Shown: positions 46,679 to 60,832 of the stretch, one piece after another
How the letters are laid out: each line of letters starts with the position of its first letter
Numbering within the stretch: position 1 is the first letter of the stretch
Notes under the pieces: model-generated
The model's database searches: none
What the model saw: the letters and a program-made list of their open reading frames with translations, nothing else
What the model was told of the DNA's origin: nothing
NCBI GenBank assembly: GCA_963210345.1
Contig: OY723402.1
Span: 73,250,855-73,314,854 of the forward strand
Reading direction: 5' to 3'
DNA: 64,000 nt
Source of the DNA: Inga oerstediana
Lineage: Eukaryota > Streptophyta > Magnoliopsida > Fabales > Fabaceae
Made by a program: the position numbers and the translations under genes

Positions 46679-48796
46679 GAAATAAATATTAATTTTAATT
46701 AATATGAAAAGTAGTTGAGCTGCTTCGTTTCAAGCTTATCAAGGATTCTGAGTTTTTTTTTTTTATTAGATCAAGGGTTTCCCTCTCGAGGCTTAGAAGG
46801 CAAAAAGTTCTCACTCCTCCCAACAAATATTCTTCTTCTTATGGGGTGAGGCCCCTTACGACCTCAACCAACAGCTTGTTGGTAGAATTCTAAGTTAATA
46901 CATGGGAGCCACACTATCATATTTTATTTTTTGTAAGCCAAAGAATTCTAATAAAATAAACTTCAAGATGTAAAAAAATAACATGAATATTATAAACGTA
47001 CATACTAAATAAAGGACCCAAGTAATTGTTATTTTTTTATACATTTCATGCATTCAACAACAATGTAATAACGACAAGAAGCTGAATCTTTAGATATGTT
47101 ATTATGGTCTCTTATGATAACATTTTTCACCCTAAAAGCATAAGTTTATCTTCGGTTTCTATTTCTTTTTAAACCAAATTAAAAGAGATCTATTTCTGCT
47201 TTCCATAAAAGTTAAAAGATACCAAACGGAGCAATGTCTTAACTCTTTTGTCCCAAAAGAGTAGGCATTATTTAATGGTTAATAAAGCATCCACATGGAA
47301 TAACGTTTAAAAGAAATAAAGTGTCCATAGGGGAATATGAATGAGACTGGACAACCAATCACGATGCAAAGAAATTAAGGATAGTAAAATTTAAGATTTT
47401 TAAATTGCAAAAAGAAAAAAAAATAAAAACAAAAGTGTGAATGAGATTGCTGCTGATCAGAGTATAGCATAATAGGAGTTTCAACTAAAAAGTCGGTGGT
47501 GATATTAGAAAAACTATATTTCGGTGTAGTTATGACATGTTTGTTGCAATTAGTTGGCTGTCGCTGGATTTTTTTTTTTAAAAAAAACAAAACATCGTCA
47601 TGTTCATTACACATTGTGGTAGTATTTTTTTTCCCATCTATTAACACAGTCAGTAATGAAGGACATAATGATATGTTGACAAAAAAAATGAAGCACATAA
47701 TACTACTCATCAAGGCCACTTGATCTATTAGTATTGATAGACTAGCTATATTACAAAGTGGATATACTGTATTCAAATTTCACTTTGTTAAAAAAGACCT
47801 ACGAGGAGAGGATCCTTATCGCAAAATCTCAAAATTAGTCGGTTTCTCAGTAAGATAATCCAAAAAAAACGGCGCATACTAACTGACACAGAGGTTGTTA
47901 AAAAGGAAAAAGAAGCACATGATGCTACGAAAAGCGATTGCATTTAGTATATTGGGAAAACGGGCTATAAATTAAACATGGACTAGACTCAGCAATAATT
48001 CGGCCAACGTTATTTATATTATTAAAAAATCTTCTTTCACGGCTACAAAAAATGCCTTTTATGATGGTTCTTATATGTTATATATAACGGTTCCGAACCG
48101 TCATATATATGGGCGTTATACATGCTCCGAGCAAATAAATTATGGTTTCAAACCGTTATTTATTCTATACCGAATATAATGGTTATATTATAACATCATT
48201 ATGTATTAAGGCTTGGTGAGTTCATGATATACACATTGCTGTAATAATAATTAACGAGTATTCGTAAACAACCATCATAAAATATAGTAATGCTTGCATA
48301 ATACCTAACGGTTCCTCTTTAACAACCATTATATATGTTATAGATCGATAGTAATGTTAACGGATTTATTTAAACAACTGTTATATATAGTTGATATAAA
48401 TAACGGTTGTTAGGTAATAACCATGATTTATTGAAGTAAATTTTTTTTAAAAAAAAAAGGGGGTGTGTTTCTGCTTTCGATATCCCCTAAATTTTTTTTT
48501 GGTCGATATCTCCTACATATACATTTGTATAAAATGAATCACAATATATATTTACATTAATTCATATACAGAACAATACAACAAATCAAAATATATTTAT
48601 AGTCATTCATATACATGTCTACATTATTAAAACCAAAACCTTAAAACAAACAAGTATCTAGAATTTTACAGTCATTTGATGTATTTACTCTTCCACTGAT
48701 GTTGCAGAGATGTCACCAACTCTTAGCCACTTCTTGTATTTATGAGTTGCTAAACATCGTGCAATAGGCATTAAAATACCATGTGCAAAAGGAAAT
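46679..48796. other. Intergenic region upstream of KCS A2
   Basis: Copy of 9721-11838, with the AACGGTT motif cluster at about 48043-48438. No gene. Confidence 0.45.
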
Positions 48797-51700
48797 TGTA
48801 ACCTCCTCCCTAATTATATCTAAAATACGCGATTAAAATGAATTAGAGACCGTCGAATAAACAAAACTTAATTTCACTCCCATCCTTGAGATAGGGTTTT
48901 CACAAATATCTTTCGAAATCCAATTAACCTGGTCTCATATCCACATTTCGAATACAATTACCTAGCAAGAATAAATCACAGTCGAATATATCAGAGTGCA
49001 CAACATAATTCCTGGCAATCCCAGGTTCATACCCTTACTAAAGATTTACAAATGCCCATTAAGGGGATTACACAATATCCTTTCAAATACACATCCAAAT
49101 ATACATCCCAAATACATATCCGAAATTTATACAATAATTCCAACCAACATTGATAACCAACTACCAAATCAAATATCCATAGGGAGTCCTCGCCGTCCTT
49201 GGTTGCTTGCTCCCTCCTCGAGCCACCTGTCCTGTGTAAATTGTTGGTAGGGGAGGGTGAGATTCAAGAGAATCTTAGTAGGAAAACAGTACCAATATGC
49301 ATGCAAGATCAGTGTTTAATGCATGACATGCTTGCATTACATTAACTCATGCTCACACAATGACATATCTGCATGCTCAATGTTTCGAACACATCTTATG
49401 GCCATAGCATAAATTGAAATAGAGCTCCAATTATTCATATATATTTCACATAATCAAGCAAAGCAATAACATGTATCAATACACCAACACAAATATCAAA
49501 TACATGCAGGAGAGGTAAGTTCCCTACCCTTGTACTTTCTACGTATGCTCTAGCACCGGCTACTCACGATCAGGGCGAATATCGAAACCTATTAACCAAA
49601 TCAAGGACATAGGTTTATTCTCTATTCCAAATTCTTACTTTCATATCACTTAAAGTTGGTTGTCATTTGAGTCCCTTAAGTGCCTAATAATAAGCTCAAC
49701 AAAAGCTTGAAAGGATTGGAAAGTACTAGGTTGAAAATCACTTTTCAAAATCACCAAGTGCTGAAAACAGGGGTTGGCTATAGCCAAGAATCCTCTGGCT
49801 ACGGCCAAAAATAGTACAGAAGGTTTTGAGCTGCAGCCAAGATTTCTGGCTGCAGTCAAGGAAACTTCGAAAAATCATAATTAATTCCAAAAAAATCAAA
49901 ATGAGGTCATCCCAAAGCCCATTGAAAGATCTTTAAGTCCTCTTTATAGGAAAAATATGAACCATTACCAAAAATTACCACACAATTCCAGAATTACACA
50001 AAATCCCATACTGCTCCAGAATTAAGTCTAGTTTTGACATCAAACTTTAGGCAACCTTAACTCCCAGCTCACAAAACGAAATGACACAAATTATGTATCT
50101 ATTTTGAAGCTTGGAATGTGAAATTTAAGACTGAAAAGTTTCATAATTTTTAAATACCATTTGGTCATTCAAAACTTTCGTGCAAACTGACTGCCCAAAA
50201 CAGAGTTCACACTTGACAACATTCCAATTTTCTACCAAAATGTCCAATGGTTCCAAAATCAACAATCAAACCTATTCCCACATAATTTTCTACAAGGAAT
50301 CCATTGGAAACACCAAACCAACCAAATTCACATCCCATTGACATGTTTCCACATTGGCACAACATGTCACTACAAAACACAATACAAAACACACCGTGCC
50401 ATTCTTTCCATTCCAAGGTTTCAAATCAAATCCAATGGCCATATAACACATCAAGACACCAATTGCCACCCAAAACACAAGGCAATTCATCCATTTCAAA
50501 AATACCACAGAATCAGGGAAAATTCCAAAATTCTCAAAACTCAACCACAAGTCACTAAACTTAGATCAAAAGGCATCAAATACTCACTTCTTCATCTTTC
50601 CAAAGCCAATTCCTTGATTTTTCATCTCTCCAAATTCTCACAAGCTCTCAAACACCTTCTTTAACAAATCTAAAATCATAGCAATGAAGCTCTCATCACT
50701 ATGAATAACAGTAAAGAAGAGTGTTTAAGCTAAAGAGGACCATAAACCAACCAAAACTCACCTTGTTCTTTTCTCTTTCCTCCTCCTCTTAGGACGACAA
50801 TGGAGGTTGAGAAGAGAGAGATGAGAGACAATGAAGATGAAGAGAGGTCAGCATTTTTGGTGCCCAAAACCGACCTAATAGAAAGAGAAGTGATTTAACC
50901 ATAATTTTATATATTTTTAATTAATTAAATAGGGACTCTTAATGTATTTTCCAGGGCATTATCGCATGATTAAGCACTCATTTTAATTAGAGGCATTTGT
51001 ATTGAATTAATTGTAATAAAAGGGTAAAATTGCCATAATTATTAAATATTTATACATATGATCTCTTGAACTTTTAATACTACCTTATGCTTAATTTTTG
51101 CATTGCAGTGCTTTGGGTCACAATTGGTGATTTTTGGAGTTTGAATACAAGGAAAATTATAGAAAAGAACCAAAGCAAATTACAGAAAAGTACCCATCAG
51201 CTTTTTCATGAGGAAAATTTATTGGCGAAAATTACAGAACAATACCCAAGCCACAAATTCAACATTCAAACCGACAGAAAAGCAAAATCTGGGGGGTTTT
51301 CATTGAACTTCTGGAAGACGTAGAAATTATATGCACGCGCATATCACGGAAAGATTTGTGTTGCAGCTTGCTTTCAGACTGCACCTAATATGGTTGGTGA
51401 AGGGAAATGGACAACGGCAATCTCTCTATATATACCTCCATCTTCACCACCAGGAGGCATCCCGACTGCAACTCTTCCTTCTTAAATTTTCTTCTTCCAT
51501 TTTCTTTTGCCGAGGTACTACAGAACGGGGAGTTGAAGTAAGAACGAGGTCACCACTTACACCACTGACCTCTTCCCTTCATCACCACCATTCACCTTTA
51601 CCAGCCTCTGCACCTTCCTTACCACCACGTTCTTCATTTTCATCACCACACCATCATCTTGTTCACAGTCCAGCAGCTCCTTCATCCCAACCACCATCAC

Positions 51701-53211
51701 TTTCGGTCTTCTCCACCAAAAACCATCAAAAACTACAAGTGCAGCACCCTCATCTCCTCTCTGTGATAGTTTAGAAAGTTTTGCATTTTCCGGCGAACTA
51801 TTCCAGTTTTCCGGCCCCCACTTCCGGCGAAGCTTGATTTTTTGTGAAACATTTTCTCCTCCGTTGTGTCTTATTTTCTTCCTACCATTGTCCTTTCATC
51901 ATGCAAATACCGCATCATCATTTTCCATCGGTTTTTCTGTGACTCCCGTGTTGTTTCCAATTTTCCGGTGAAGTTTTGTAGTTTTCCGGCCTCCATTTCC
52001 GGCGACCTCCCATCACTCTCTTCCTCAATTCCGGCGATCTCTTCATCATCAACCACCAGTCCGAGTTGCAGAAATTGAGGCAGCTGAAATTTTGAGTTAC
52101 ACCACCTGGAGCCACGAGTTTGAGGATCTGCGAATGAGAAATATGTGTTGCAGTTCATGTTGCAGTTCGTTGGATTAATGCATGATGACATCATCATATA
52201 TGTATGCTGACATCATCATGCATATTGCAACTTTTGACTTGCGTGAACATGGAATCTGAGAATCAGGGGAGTGTTGTTTTTATTTTTCTTATTCAAATAT
52301 TTTGTTTGATTATTGTTGGAACAATGTGTGATTAAATTTGTGTTGTGGGATTTATATATATACTTTGCCTATGATTTAAATTAATTTGAGTGGTGTGTTT
52401 ATTTATATATTTAATTAAATTATATTTTCTTTTATTTATTTTATTTTATTTTTTTTAACAAGAAAAGCCCAAAAAAAATCAATTTTCCCTTGTTTTATTG
52501 AATTTGTTTTTACATGACATTTAGTATTACCTAGGATTCAATTAAAGGCTCCTTGAGAAAAGAGAGACGACCCGAGTATTGCATTATACTGCAATTCTTG
52601 GATTAAAAATCTTGTATTTGACCCCAAGACGCAAAGATACGGTCAAATCAAGAAGAAAGGAAAATGAGCGTTGACACTTTGACCAAGATCCAAGGGTCCA
52701 AAGAGTGCCATGTGTCACACTCTTGTCACACCTCCATGAGTTCACATAGGCACACACACACATGATTCAACCCTTTGATCTATTGCACAAATCAATGTCA
52801 ACCATTGATCTTGAAGTTACCAATGAGCTTCCTCTTCGACAACTGACCAACTGGTAGGTAACTTTACCGTTTTGCCCCTGATTATGGCAATTCTCACTGA
52901 ATCACCACCAACACTTCACATATTTCCATTTAGCCATAATATGCGCCCTCCCTCTATTTTAAATCAATTTAGATGTTAATCCACAATTGAGCTTAAATAC
53001 AGGGTTTCAGCATTGCTCACAACACATGAATCACATCCGAATCTCAAATCACATCGAATTCTCCAAAAGGGTTCATTTATCACTAATCACATCCTCTTTT
53101 GGAGTCATTATCCCTTAATCGCAATTTGGGATCCTGCTAAATTTGGGCTTAACAGTCCACTTATCTCAAGCTTATTCTCTAGCCTCAAATCTCAAAATTC
53201 GGGGTATTACA
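48797..53211 (-). mobile_element. Solo gypsy-like LTR, copy 2
   Basis: Same TGTAA...TTACA unit with GAAAT duplications as 11839-16253. Only a few single-base differences (for example near 48829, 50144, 51721, 51991, 52831). Confidence 0.8.
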
Positions 53212-53261
53212 GAAATAATGGATGGAAGTTAGATATATATATATATATATATGAATCGAAC

Positions 53262-53374
53262 ATATAATATACCTTCTTTGTTTCAATATTTTCAGGACCG
53301 TGCGTGATTATATCCTTCATCCTCTGCATCACATAGTACCCACAATCATTACACATGTCCGGTTGCTTTGGACA
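53262..53374 (-). pseudogene. Ulp1-like protease fragment, copy 2
   Basis: Same DCGYYVM-bearing fragment as 16306-16418. The (TA)n just left of it is 2 bp shorter. Confidence 0.55.
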
Positions 53375-53411
53375 ATATAAAGAAATGAGAAGAAATATTT
53401 GTTACTCAGTC

Positions 53412-53444
<33 letters not shown>

Positions 53445-54019
53445 AACTATTTGTGTACTTCATTTTAATATCGTAGTCATTATTGGTGAATAATATATAT
53501 ACTTTTGGAAGCAGCCATTGGAAGGCGCATCTATAGTGGCCATCAATGAGGTTGATTTTGGTGCACTCGAGATCATTTCGTTGTGGTAATTGTACACTGC
53601 TCTGAGAAGATATAATAAAAAAGTGTGTATATATATATATAAACATGCAAGATGAACTGAATTATAAAAGACGATGAATAGATAACTTACTAGTTAAATG
53701 TCTCCTGCATATAGGGTCTTCTATCTGAAACCCCGCCCATAGAGTCATAGTACCAAATATTTTTGTGTATTGAACTTACCACTATAAGCATTCAATGGTT
53801 CATAAGAACAAATAATAGATCACACCACTAGGACAATAACAAAATAAATAAAAACTAATTTCAACAGAGTTAATGATGTTCCCACTCTTGAATGTAAGGC
53901 GCAATAAAGTAACTGTCATTTCTGTCTCACGCCCTCCTAATGAATTCGTCCCCCAGAAACCTCACGTTATATATATATACATATATTCCTTGGCATCTTC
54001 CTTCATGCCCTCACCCTAG

Positions 54020-54236
54020 TTATTGAGATTGCCAAAGCGGATGAACTTGATTTTGTCTTGGAGGCTGCAGGGGAGGATGTAAGTATGGTACATGTGCTTG
54101 AAATGCCAAAACCAACATCTAAAAATGTAATGAAAGTTCTAAGCGGTCATCTATTTAATTACAGTTGAAGAAATACCTCAAAAAAGTTGATAGAGCTTGT
54201 ACTTGTCATCTCCCTTGGAAAAATGCTCCAAAAAAA
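54020..54236 (+). pseudogene. Unidentified two-exon gene fragment, copy 2
   Basis: Same exon-like blocks (54020-54078 and from 54165) and splice signals as 17064-17280. Confidence 0.35.
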
Positions 54237-54711
54237 ACTATAAAGGGTTTTATAAATAACATCGGGGCGATTATTTTTCTTACGTAAATATTAACAAGTG
54301 TTAACGTTGAATATTCAAGACCAACTAACCATAGATGAGCAGTGGTAAGAATATATAGAGGATCAAATCTGCAGCTAATTGAGGAATCACACATCATTAA
54401 TCTATTTGGGAGGCATTGCCCAATTAAAGTTGATTTTCAACGATCATCACATTTTGTTTTCTCCCCGACTACCATCAAAGCCACAAATTTTTTAGCCACA
54501 AAACTATAACGCGCACACGCGCACACATTTGTTAAATATAATGACACTTAACATTTGCGATAGCACAAAAAGTACAACATCGACAAAACCATTAAATAAT
54601 TAGGACAATAGTGAATATATGTGGGAGTGCATTCATAATCCATACTTTCTATTAATTGGCCGATATATATATATATATATATATATCTTAACGAGAGTTA
54701 CGTACACTCTT

Positions 54712-56742
54712 CTAAGAGTTTTGAGAAGCAACGATATTCGCATGAAATTCATGAATATCATCCCTCCATGGATTCTTCAATGAACCTCCTTCAACATTGT
54801 TCAGTGCAACCCAAACTGCACTATTACACTTGAATCCCGACCCAAATGCTAATTGCCAGATCCTGTCACCTTTCTTGATTCTTCCTTTGGCTTCACAATA
54901 AGCCAACTCATACCACACTGAACTTGAAGATGTGTTGCCAAATCTATAAAGTGTCATTCTAGAAGGTTCCACGTCCCAGTCTTGAAGCTCAAGACTCTTT
55001 TGCATTGTATCCAACACAGCCCTTCCTCCAGTGTGAATACAAAAGTGTTCAAAGGCCAATTTGAAGTTTGGAACATAAGCTTTCATCTTCAAACTCAAAA
55101 CCTTCCTTCCCACCAAAGTCACAAGAAACTTGAGTTTCTCTGAGAGAGGAAGGACAAGTGGGGCGAGAGATGTGATGTGAGACTTGAGGACTTGGCCTGC
55201 AACGTTCATGAGGTCTTTTGAGATTGAAATACCAATTATTTGTTGGTCATCGTCTAGTTGAAACACACAGCTGTAGCTTCTGTCATCGGAAGCCATTTGA
55301 GTACGAAGTGTGTGGATGATTTGGTACTTTGAACGGCGGAGATCTGAAGGATGGTTGGACATGAGAGAAGCAGAACCTCCCATGCGAAAGAGACAATTGA
55401 TGAGGAGCATTGAAGGGTTGTTGCCTAAGTACGTCCCTGTGTTTGCATTTTCAGTGCTCAGCACCATGGCGTATGTGTTAGGGTGTGACTGTGACAACAA
55501 AATATTAAGGCAGCTGAGTTAGATATAAGTACAAATTTTATTCTCAACTTTGATTCAGTTGTGATTGAATATATGTTTCTTTTAATCTTTTGACTCCTAT
55601 AGATTTCACTCAGTTGTAATTTGATTCATAAACTTTAACTCGGTGCAACTCATTTCTTATAATTATGACTTAGTGACAACTCAATTTTTAAAATTTAACT
55701 CGAATCCCTGTAGTTTAAGCCATTTAAAATATGGGAGAATTATCAAGAGGTCTCAAGGAATTGAATGGGTGTATCCATCAAAAAGTCCCGATGATAAGTG
55801 AGCATCATGAACTTGATGTTGTTTACCGTACTAAAACTTGTCATTATATGTTGCTTAGTTGTTTTGGGATTTTTGGTAATTATATCTTTTCATTTCGACC
55901 TTATCATCGTATTTGTCCTTATATTTTTTAATTAAAATAAAATTATGTATTATATGAAGTTTGGGAACTAAAGTATTTGATAATTAAAAATTTTTGCTCA
56001 ATAAAGATAATTAAAACTATAGGGGCTGTATTACAGCGAATCAAATTTTAGAAACTGAATTTATATGGAATCAAAACTATAAGCAATGAATTTCAATGTT
56101 AAAAAAACCAAGAGTATAAAGAACCTGGAGGAGGCGTTTGGCAAAATCAATAGCAAGAACACCACCGCTGCAACCCATGCCGCTAAGATCATAACATAAA
56201 ACGTCGTGTCTGAGTTTATATCGACTCACAATGATATCACACAGAGACGGTGTGGGACAAAACGTACTGCTGTTCACCACAAGGATTCCTATATCCTTTG
56301 GTCGCACCCATGTTTTCTCCAGAAGTTCATCAATGGCTCCGAAAAACACAGTCTCTGTCTCTCTCCTTGCTTCAAGCAGACATACTTTTGGTTCTTTCTG
56401 CGTTACAGCTTGAGGTAGGTATGTCTTAGGTCCCAAACCAGACTTATTGACAATTTTTTCCATTAGTTTCACGTTCTCGTCGGAGAAAACTCCAATGCTC
56501 TTCGTTGCTTCCACCAGCTTTTCCTTGGTGATAGCACAAGAATCGTTTGGTTTGTAACATGCAAAGTCTACTAAGTATACTTTGCTTGCTTGTCTCTTCA
56601 AGTGATGAAAAATAATGGCTACTAGGGTTAGGAGGAATAATATTGCAGCCATTAGAGATGGTTGAAGATATTTGAACTCCTGATGAACACGAGCTGAAGC
56701 TGAAGCTTCTACTAAAAACGACATCAGCAATAGGTTCATCAT
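54712..56742 (-). CDS. KCS locus B2: 3-ketoacyl-CoA synthase (mosaic with locus A)
   Basis: Intact: exon 1 56125-56742, intron 55489-56124, exon 2 54712-55488, 464 residues. The Cys (GMGCSGG), His (FEHFCIH) and Asn (RFGNTSSSS) are all present, so activity is expected. It differs from B1 within one block of exon 2 (55256-55378), where all seven differing bases match locus A. As a result the protein has SLMSNHPSDLRRS, RTQMASDDRSYS and QLDDDQQ where B1 has SLLSNHPSDRRRS, RTHMASDDRSYH and QQDDDQQ. The B1 states (RRRSKY, RTH) are the common ones in the family. The changed residues are not catalytic, so any effect on activity or specificity is open. Confidence 0.92.
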
Positions 56743-56788
56743 GTTGAGGGCTAAGTGGTGGTACATGCAATGTCTCTATATGGTTGAG

Positions 56789-56797
56789 CTTTAAATA
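56789..56797 (-). promoter_or_regulatory. TATA-like box of KCS B2
   Basis: TATTTAAAG on the minus strand, as in B1. Confidence 0.5.
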
Positions 56798-57071
56798 GGC
56801 CAAAAAATAAGAGAAACAAATTGTTGTTAGTCTCACATCAGGGCCTCATAAATGAAGCATGGTTTATAAGTTTAATATAGTTCTCCCTCCTATTCTCCCA
56901 ATTTGTTAGTCTTTGGGTAACATAGCACCTAATGACCGCATAAATGACTACTCACAGGGCCACAAAGGGTCTGAGAGGTGAAACCAGGGAAGCTGGCACC
57001 CATGTTCTCTATAAACAAGTCTTTTGAGATTCAGCTCTCCATTTAAATTTGTGCTCATAACATAAATATTA

Positions 57072-57312
57072 TTCTCTCCGGTCCTAATTATAAGATAAAG
57101 TTGACTTTTTTAAAAAAATTAAGGATGCTAATTAAATTATTTTAGATTATTTTTATTTGTATTTTTTCATTCAAACAAATTAGTTTAACTAATAAATTAA
57201 TATATAATCTAAGGATACATAACATATGATATGAGTAAGTAACTTATTTAGCTTCCTTAATCTCTCCAAAAGAAGTCAATTTTGTCTTATATATATTTAG
57301 GACCGGAGGTAG
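57072..57312. mobile_element. Stowaway-like MITE, copy 2
   Basis: Same element as 20116-20356, but with clearly more substitutions (about nine within the middle of the element). It marks the start of the more diverged part of the unit. Confidence 0.85.
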
Positions 57313-57318
57313 TACTAC

Positions 57319-57319
57319 A

Positions 57320-57398
<79 letters not shown>
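57319..57398. repeat. (ATT)n microsatellite, expanded
   Basis: About 26 ATT units, 36 bp longer than in copy 1. Confidence 0.95.
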
Positions 57399-57399
<1 letters not shown>

Positions 57400-57619
57400 A
57401 TGTAGGGGAGCCTCATTGTTTCAAGCTTCATTAGGACTCCAAATAAATGCATGTGGTTTCTATTCATATTTTATTTTTTGTTAGATAAAGGTTTCTAATA
57501 ATTTATAAAGTGAACTATAAAAAATAACCAACACTACATGACACTACTAAATTTTTTTCAAAAAATAATATATTAACTAAACATAAGCATGTGTTGAGAA
57601 CTCAAGATAATATCTTTAA

Positions 57620-58649
57620 GGGTAAAGGTGCAATTTTAACAATAATGTTTTATCTCAGAGGCATCTGGCACCATAAAGTTTTTTAGGGTGCTAAAATACA
57701 CATAAAGTTTATAAAGTGGAGCAATTTTACTAAACCGTTAACTTGACGGAAACGGACGTTATATGCGGGTCCCACACGAATTTTTTTAAAAGGGTGAAGG
57801 TGCAATTTTAACAACAATGTTCTATTTCAGGGGCATCTAGCACCATAAAGTTTTTTAGGGTGCTAAAATACACATATAGTTTATAAAGTGGAGCAATTTT
57901 ACCAAACCATTAACTTGAAGGAAACGGACGTTATATGCGGGTCCCACACATTTTTTTTTAAAAAAAAAAAAAGCAATTGTTTTTTGCTCCTTCTCTCGAG
58001 TGAATAATTCCACAAAGAGCAGTAAATAATAATGTTTACATCGTGCTCAATGCTCCATCTGAAAAACATGGTTTGAAAGCATTTTTCAACGAATATCACA
58101 ATTTGTAGAACAAACCCGATAGCTTTTAACTTTACTTTTTACTGACGTATACAAATTATTAACGATGTTGGAGAAAAAAAGTTTACCTGTTTCAGCAATG
58201 GGAAAGATGAAACTAGGCGGGCAAATAGTTAAAGATTTCAAAGGAAGTGCTGCATGTTACAAACAAGGCTGGGTAAGAAATTGTAGAGGGGAGCAGGAGC
58301 AAGAAGCAGTAAATTCACTATGTAGGACCCGCATATAACGTCAGTTTTCTTCAAGTTAACAGTTTGGTAAAATTGCTCCACTTTATAAACTTTATGTGTA
58401 TTTTAGCACCCTAAAAAACTTTATGGTGCCAGATGCCCCTAAGATAGAACATTGTTGTTAAAATTGCACCTTCACCCTTTTAAAAAAATTCGTGTGGGAC
58501 CCGCATATAACGTCTGTTTCCTTCAAGTTAACGGTTTGGTAAAATTGCTCCACTTTAAATGCTTTATGTGTATTTTAGCACCCTAAAAGACTTTATGGTG
58601 TCAGATGCCCCTGAAATAGAACATTATTGTTAAAATTGCACCTTTACCC
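57620..58649. mobile_element. Pack-MULE-like element, copy 2, with doubled terminal units on both sides
   Basis: Flanked by TATCTTTAA (57611-57619 and 58650-58658). It has two terminal units in tandem on the left (57620 to about 57790, then to about 57955) and two on the right. Copy 1 has only one on the left. Total 1030 bp. Confidence 0.9.
58198..58272 (+). pseudogene. Captured BOR-like exon, copy 2
   Basis: Same reading as 21031-21105 (GGQIVKDFKGSAACYKQGW, donor GTAAGA). The coding part is unchanged between the copies, while the surrounding element has several substitutions. Confidence 0.5.
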
Positions 58650-59124
58650 TATCTTTAATATCTTACATTTATAATATTTGCTTGATAGTTTAGGATCAGA
58701 TTTGATAAGGTATTTAATTTATCCTAGTTACTGCAGCAGTATCTGGGCATCATAGGTTTTTTACTTTTGAAAAATAAGCTTCATTATTTATATTTAATTT
58801 TTTTGGTTACATATTCATATTTAATTTTGAAGCTGTTGGCCAAAAAATACTTAATTTTGAAGCTCCCACATAGAACATTAAACCCTTTTTATGTCGAGAA
58901 CCCGGAATAATCCCTTATTTGGAGTTCCGGCCTATACCTATAGTTTTAAAAAGTTAAAAAAAATCGTCATTATTTTACTTTAATTATAAATTCTTCCCTT
59001 TTCTCGTTTTCTTGTTTCTCCCTAAATATTAGCAATCTCCTTTTCCCCCTTAATTTTTCCCTACTCCGTTTTGAATGTCTTAAAATATAGATTATCATGT
59101 TAGGGTACAACTCCTCTCTGGTGA

Positions 59125-59348
59125 AGAGCCTATTTGGTATAAAAGATTTGAAAGGGAGAGAAAACTTTTATGAATTGGATTTAAGAAAATTGGAGAAATA
59201 AACCCGAGTTTGAAAATTTTAATAAAAAATATGTAAGATGATAGGTTAAAAAAAATAATAATAGAAAACTATTAACCTCACTTCTCTTATTTTTTCAAAA
59301 TGTAACTCAAAAAAATTTTCTCACTTCCCCGACTTACCAAACAAGCCA
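59125..59348. mobile_element. MITE with TTTGGTA-type ends, copy 2
   Basis: Counterpart of 21960-22182. About 83 bp directly to its right (copy-1 22180-22262) are missing here. Confidence 0.6.
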
Positions 59349-60832
59349 TTTCTCTTAATATTATTAGGATGTTCTGCGTTCTTGACCCTAGAAAATTTGT
59401 ACAAACTTTGCATTGTGTGCAGTTAGAAGGCGTGTTATATATCTGTTCAAAAAAAGAAGACGTGTCGGAAATTTATTACTCTTGTCTTGCCACAAATCCA
59501 AAATCAATTAATTTGATAAGGCCCATGTGAGATAATATTGTAGGCATGATATTGTGTTAGATTATATATTCATAGATCGTACTTAATGGTTGTTGAAGTG
59601 TTCATTCAATTAGTTGGTTGGGAAAATATTTTTTAAATAAAAGTTGTATTTTAAACTCTGTGCTATTATACATTATTCCGAATTAATAATTTATAGTTTA
59701 AAATAAATTTCAGTTTCAGTTTGTAAAATATTTTTTCTTATTATTAGCTGTCATCAAATTTATTTGTTATCATTTAAAAATTTTAATTAATGACAACATA
59801 ACAAAGCAAACAATTATTTTGCTTTAAGAATACAAGGAAAATAACGAATTAATATTTGAGATAAAATAATACATTACTTTGAATTGAATTTTCAGGTTTG
59901 TTACAACATTAATAGCTGCCGCAGCCGCCAACAATAATAATAATAACCTATATTTTTTGGTAACAACAATAATCCATATTGTTCATATTCTAAATGACCT
60001 ATATATCATTGATATAATTCTTGAGGGGAAAAAAAAAAAGAAACCCTTTATTTCGGGAATAGACAGATGCTTATTTTGATGGAAATGATGCCAGGTATAC
60101 ATACATATTTTATATTTATGATCTATGAATGAAAATTGATTACGTCAAACAATATCTTATGGGAAAATTAGGGCGTGAGGCTAAGAAAAATAAATATTTA
60201 TTATTAAAGATATTAAAAATTGTAATTATTTTAAAGGACTAAAAATTAAAATATAAATACTCAATTATGAAATTAACCTTACCAAATTCCTTCAAGTTTC
60301 TCTAACTCCATCTCAACTATTTGAGTGTTAGTTATCAATTTTCCCTTGGATTGCGTCCTTACTGTGTCCTTAAATTTAATTAGCTTTTATAAATATTAAA
60401 ATTCTTTTTCAATATTCCTTACTGTTTAAGAATTTTAAATTTTAGTATTTTTATTTTTATAAAATTCTTTTTAGGTGCACCCCATTTGTTTAATATTTTT
60501 TTCCTATGAAAAATCACATATTTTTAAAATAAATATATTAAAAGATTTTTGGTGACTTTTTAAATTTTTTAAAATAACCAAATTCTCGAAAGAGTTAAAT
60601 TTTTAATTATTTATAGATTTTAGAGGCCATTTTATCTAGGTAACTTTTAAAATAATATGATATTTATAAGAGAGAATATCATAAAAATATTGAGTTTTAG
60701 GTAGATGTCTTTTTTATTAAAATATATATAAAGATATCATCAAATTTGATAACTCGCCGTCAAATAGTACGGAAGGTTAATTTTGTAATTAAAATTTTAT
60801 ATGTCAACTTCCTTGAAAATAATTACAATTTT
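59349..60832. other. AT-rich intergenic, copy 2
   Basis: Counterpart of about 22263-23748. No gene. Confidence 0.5.
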
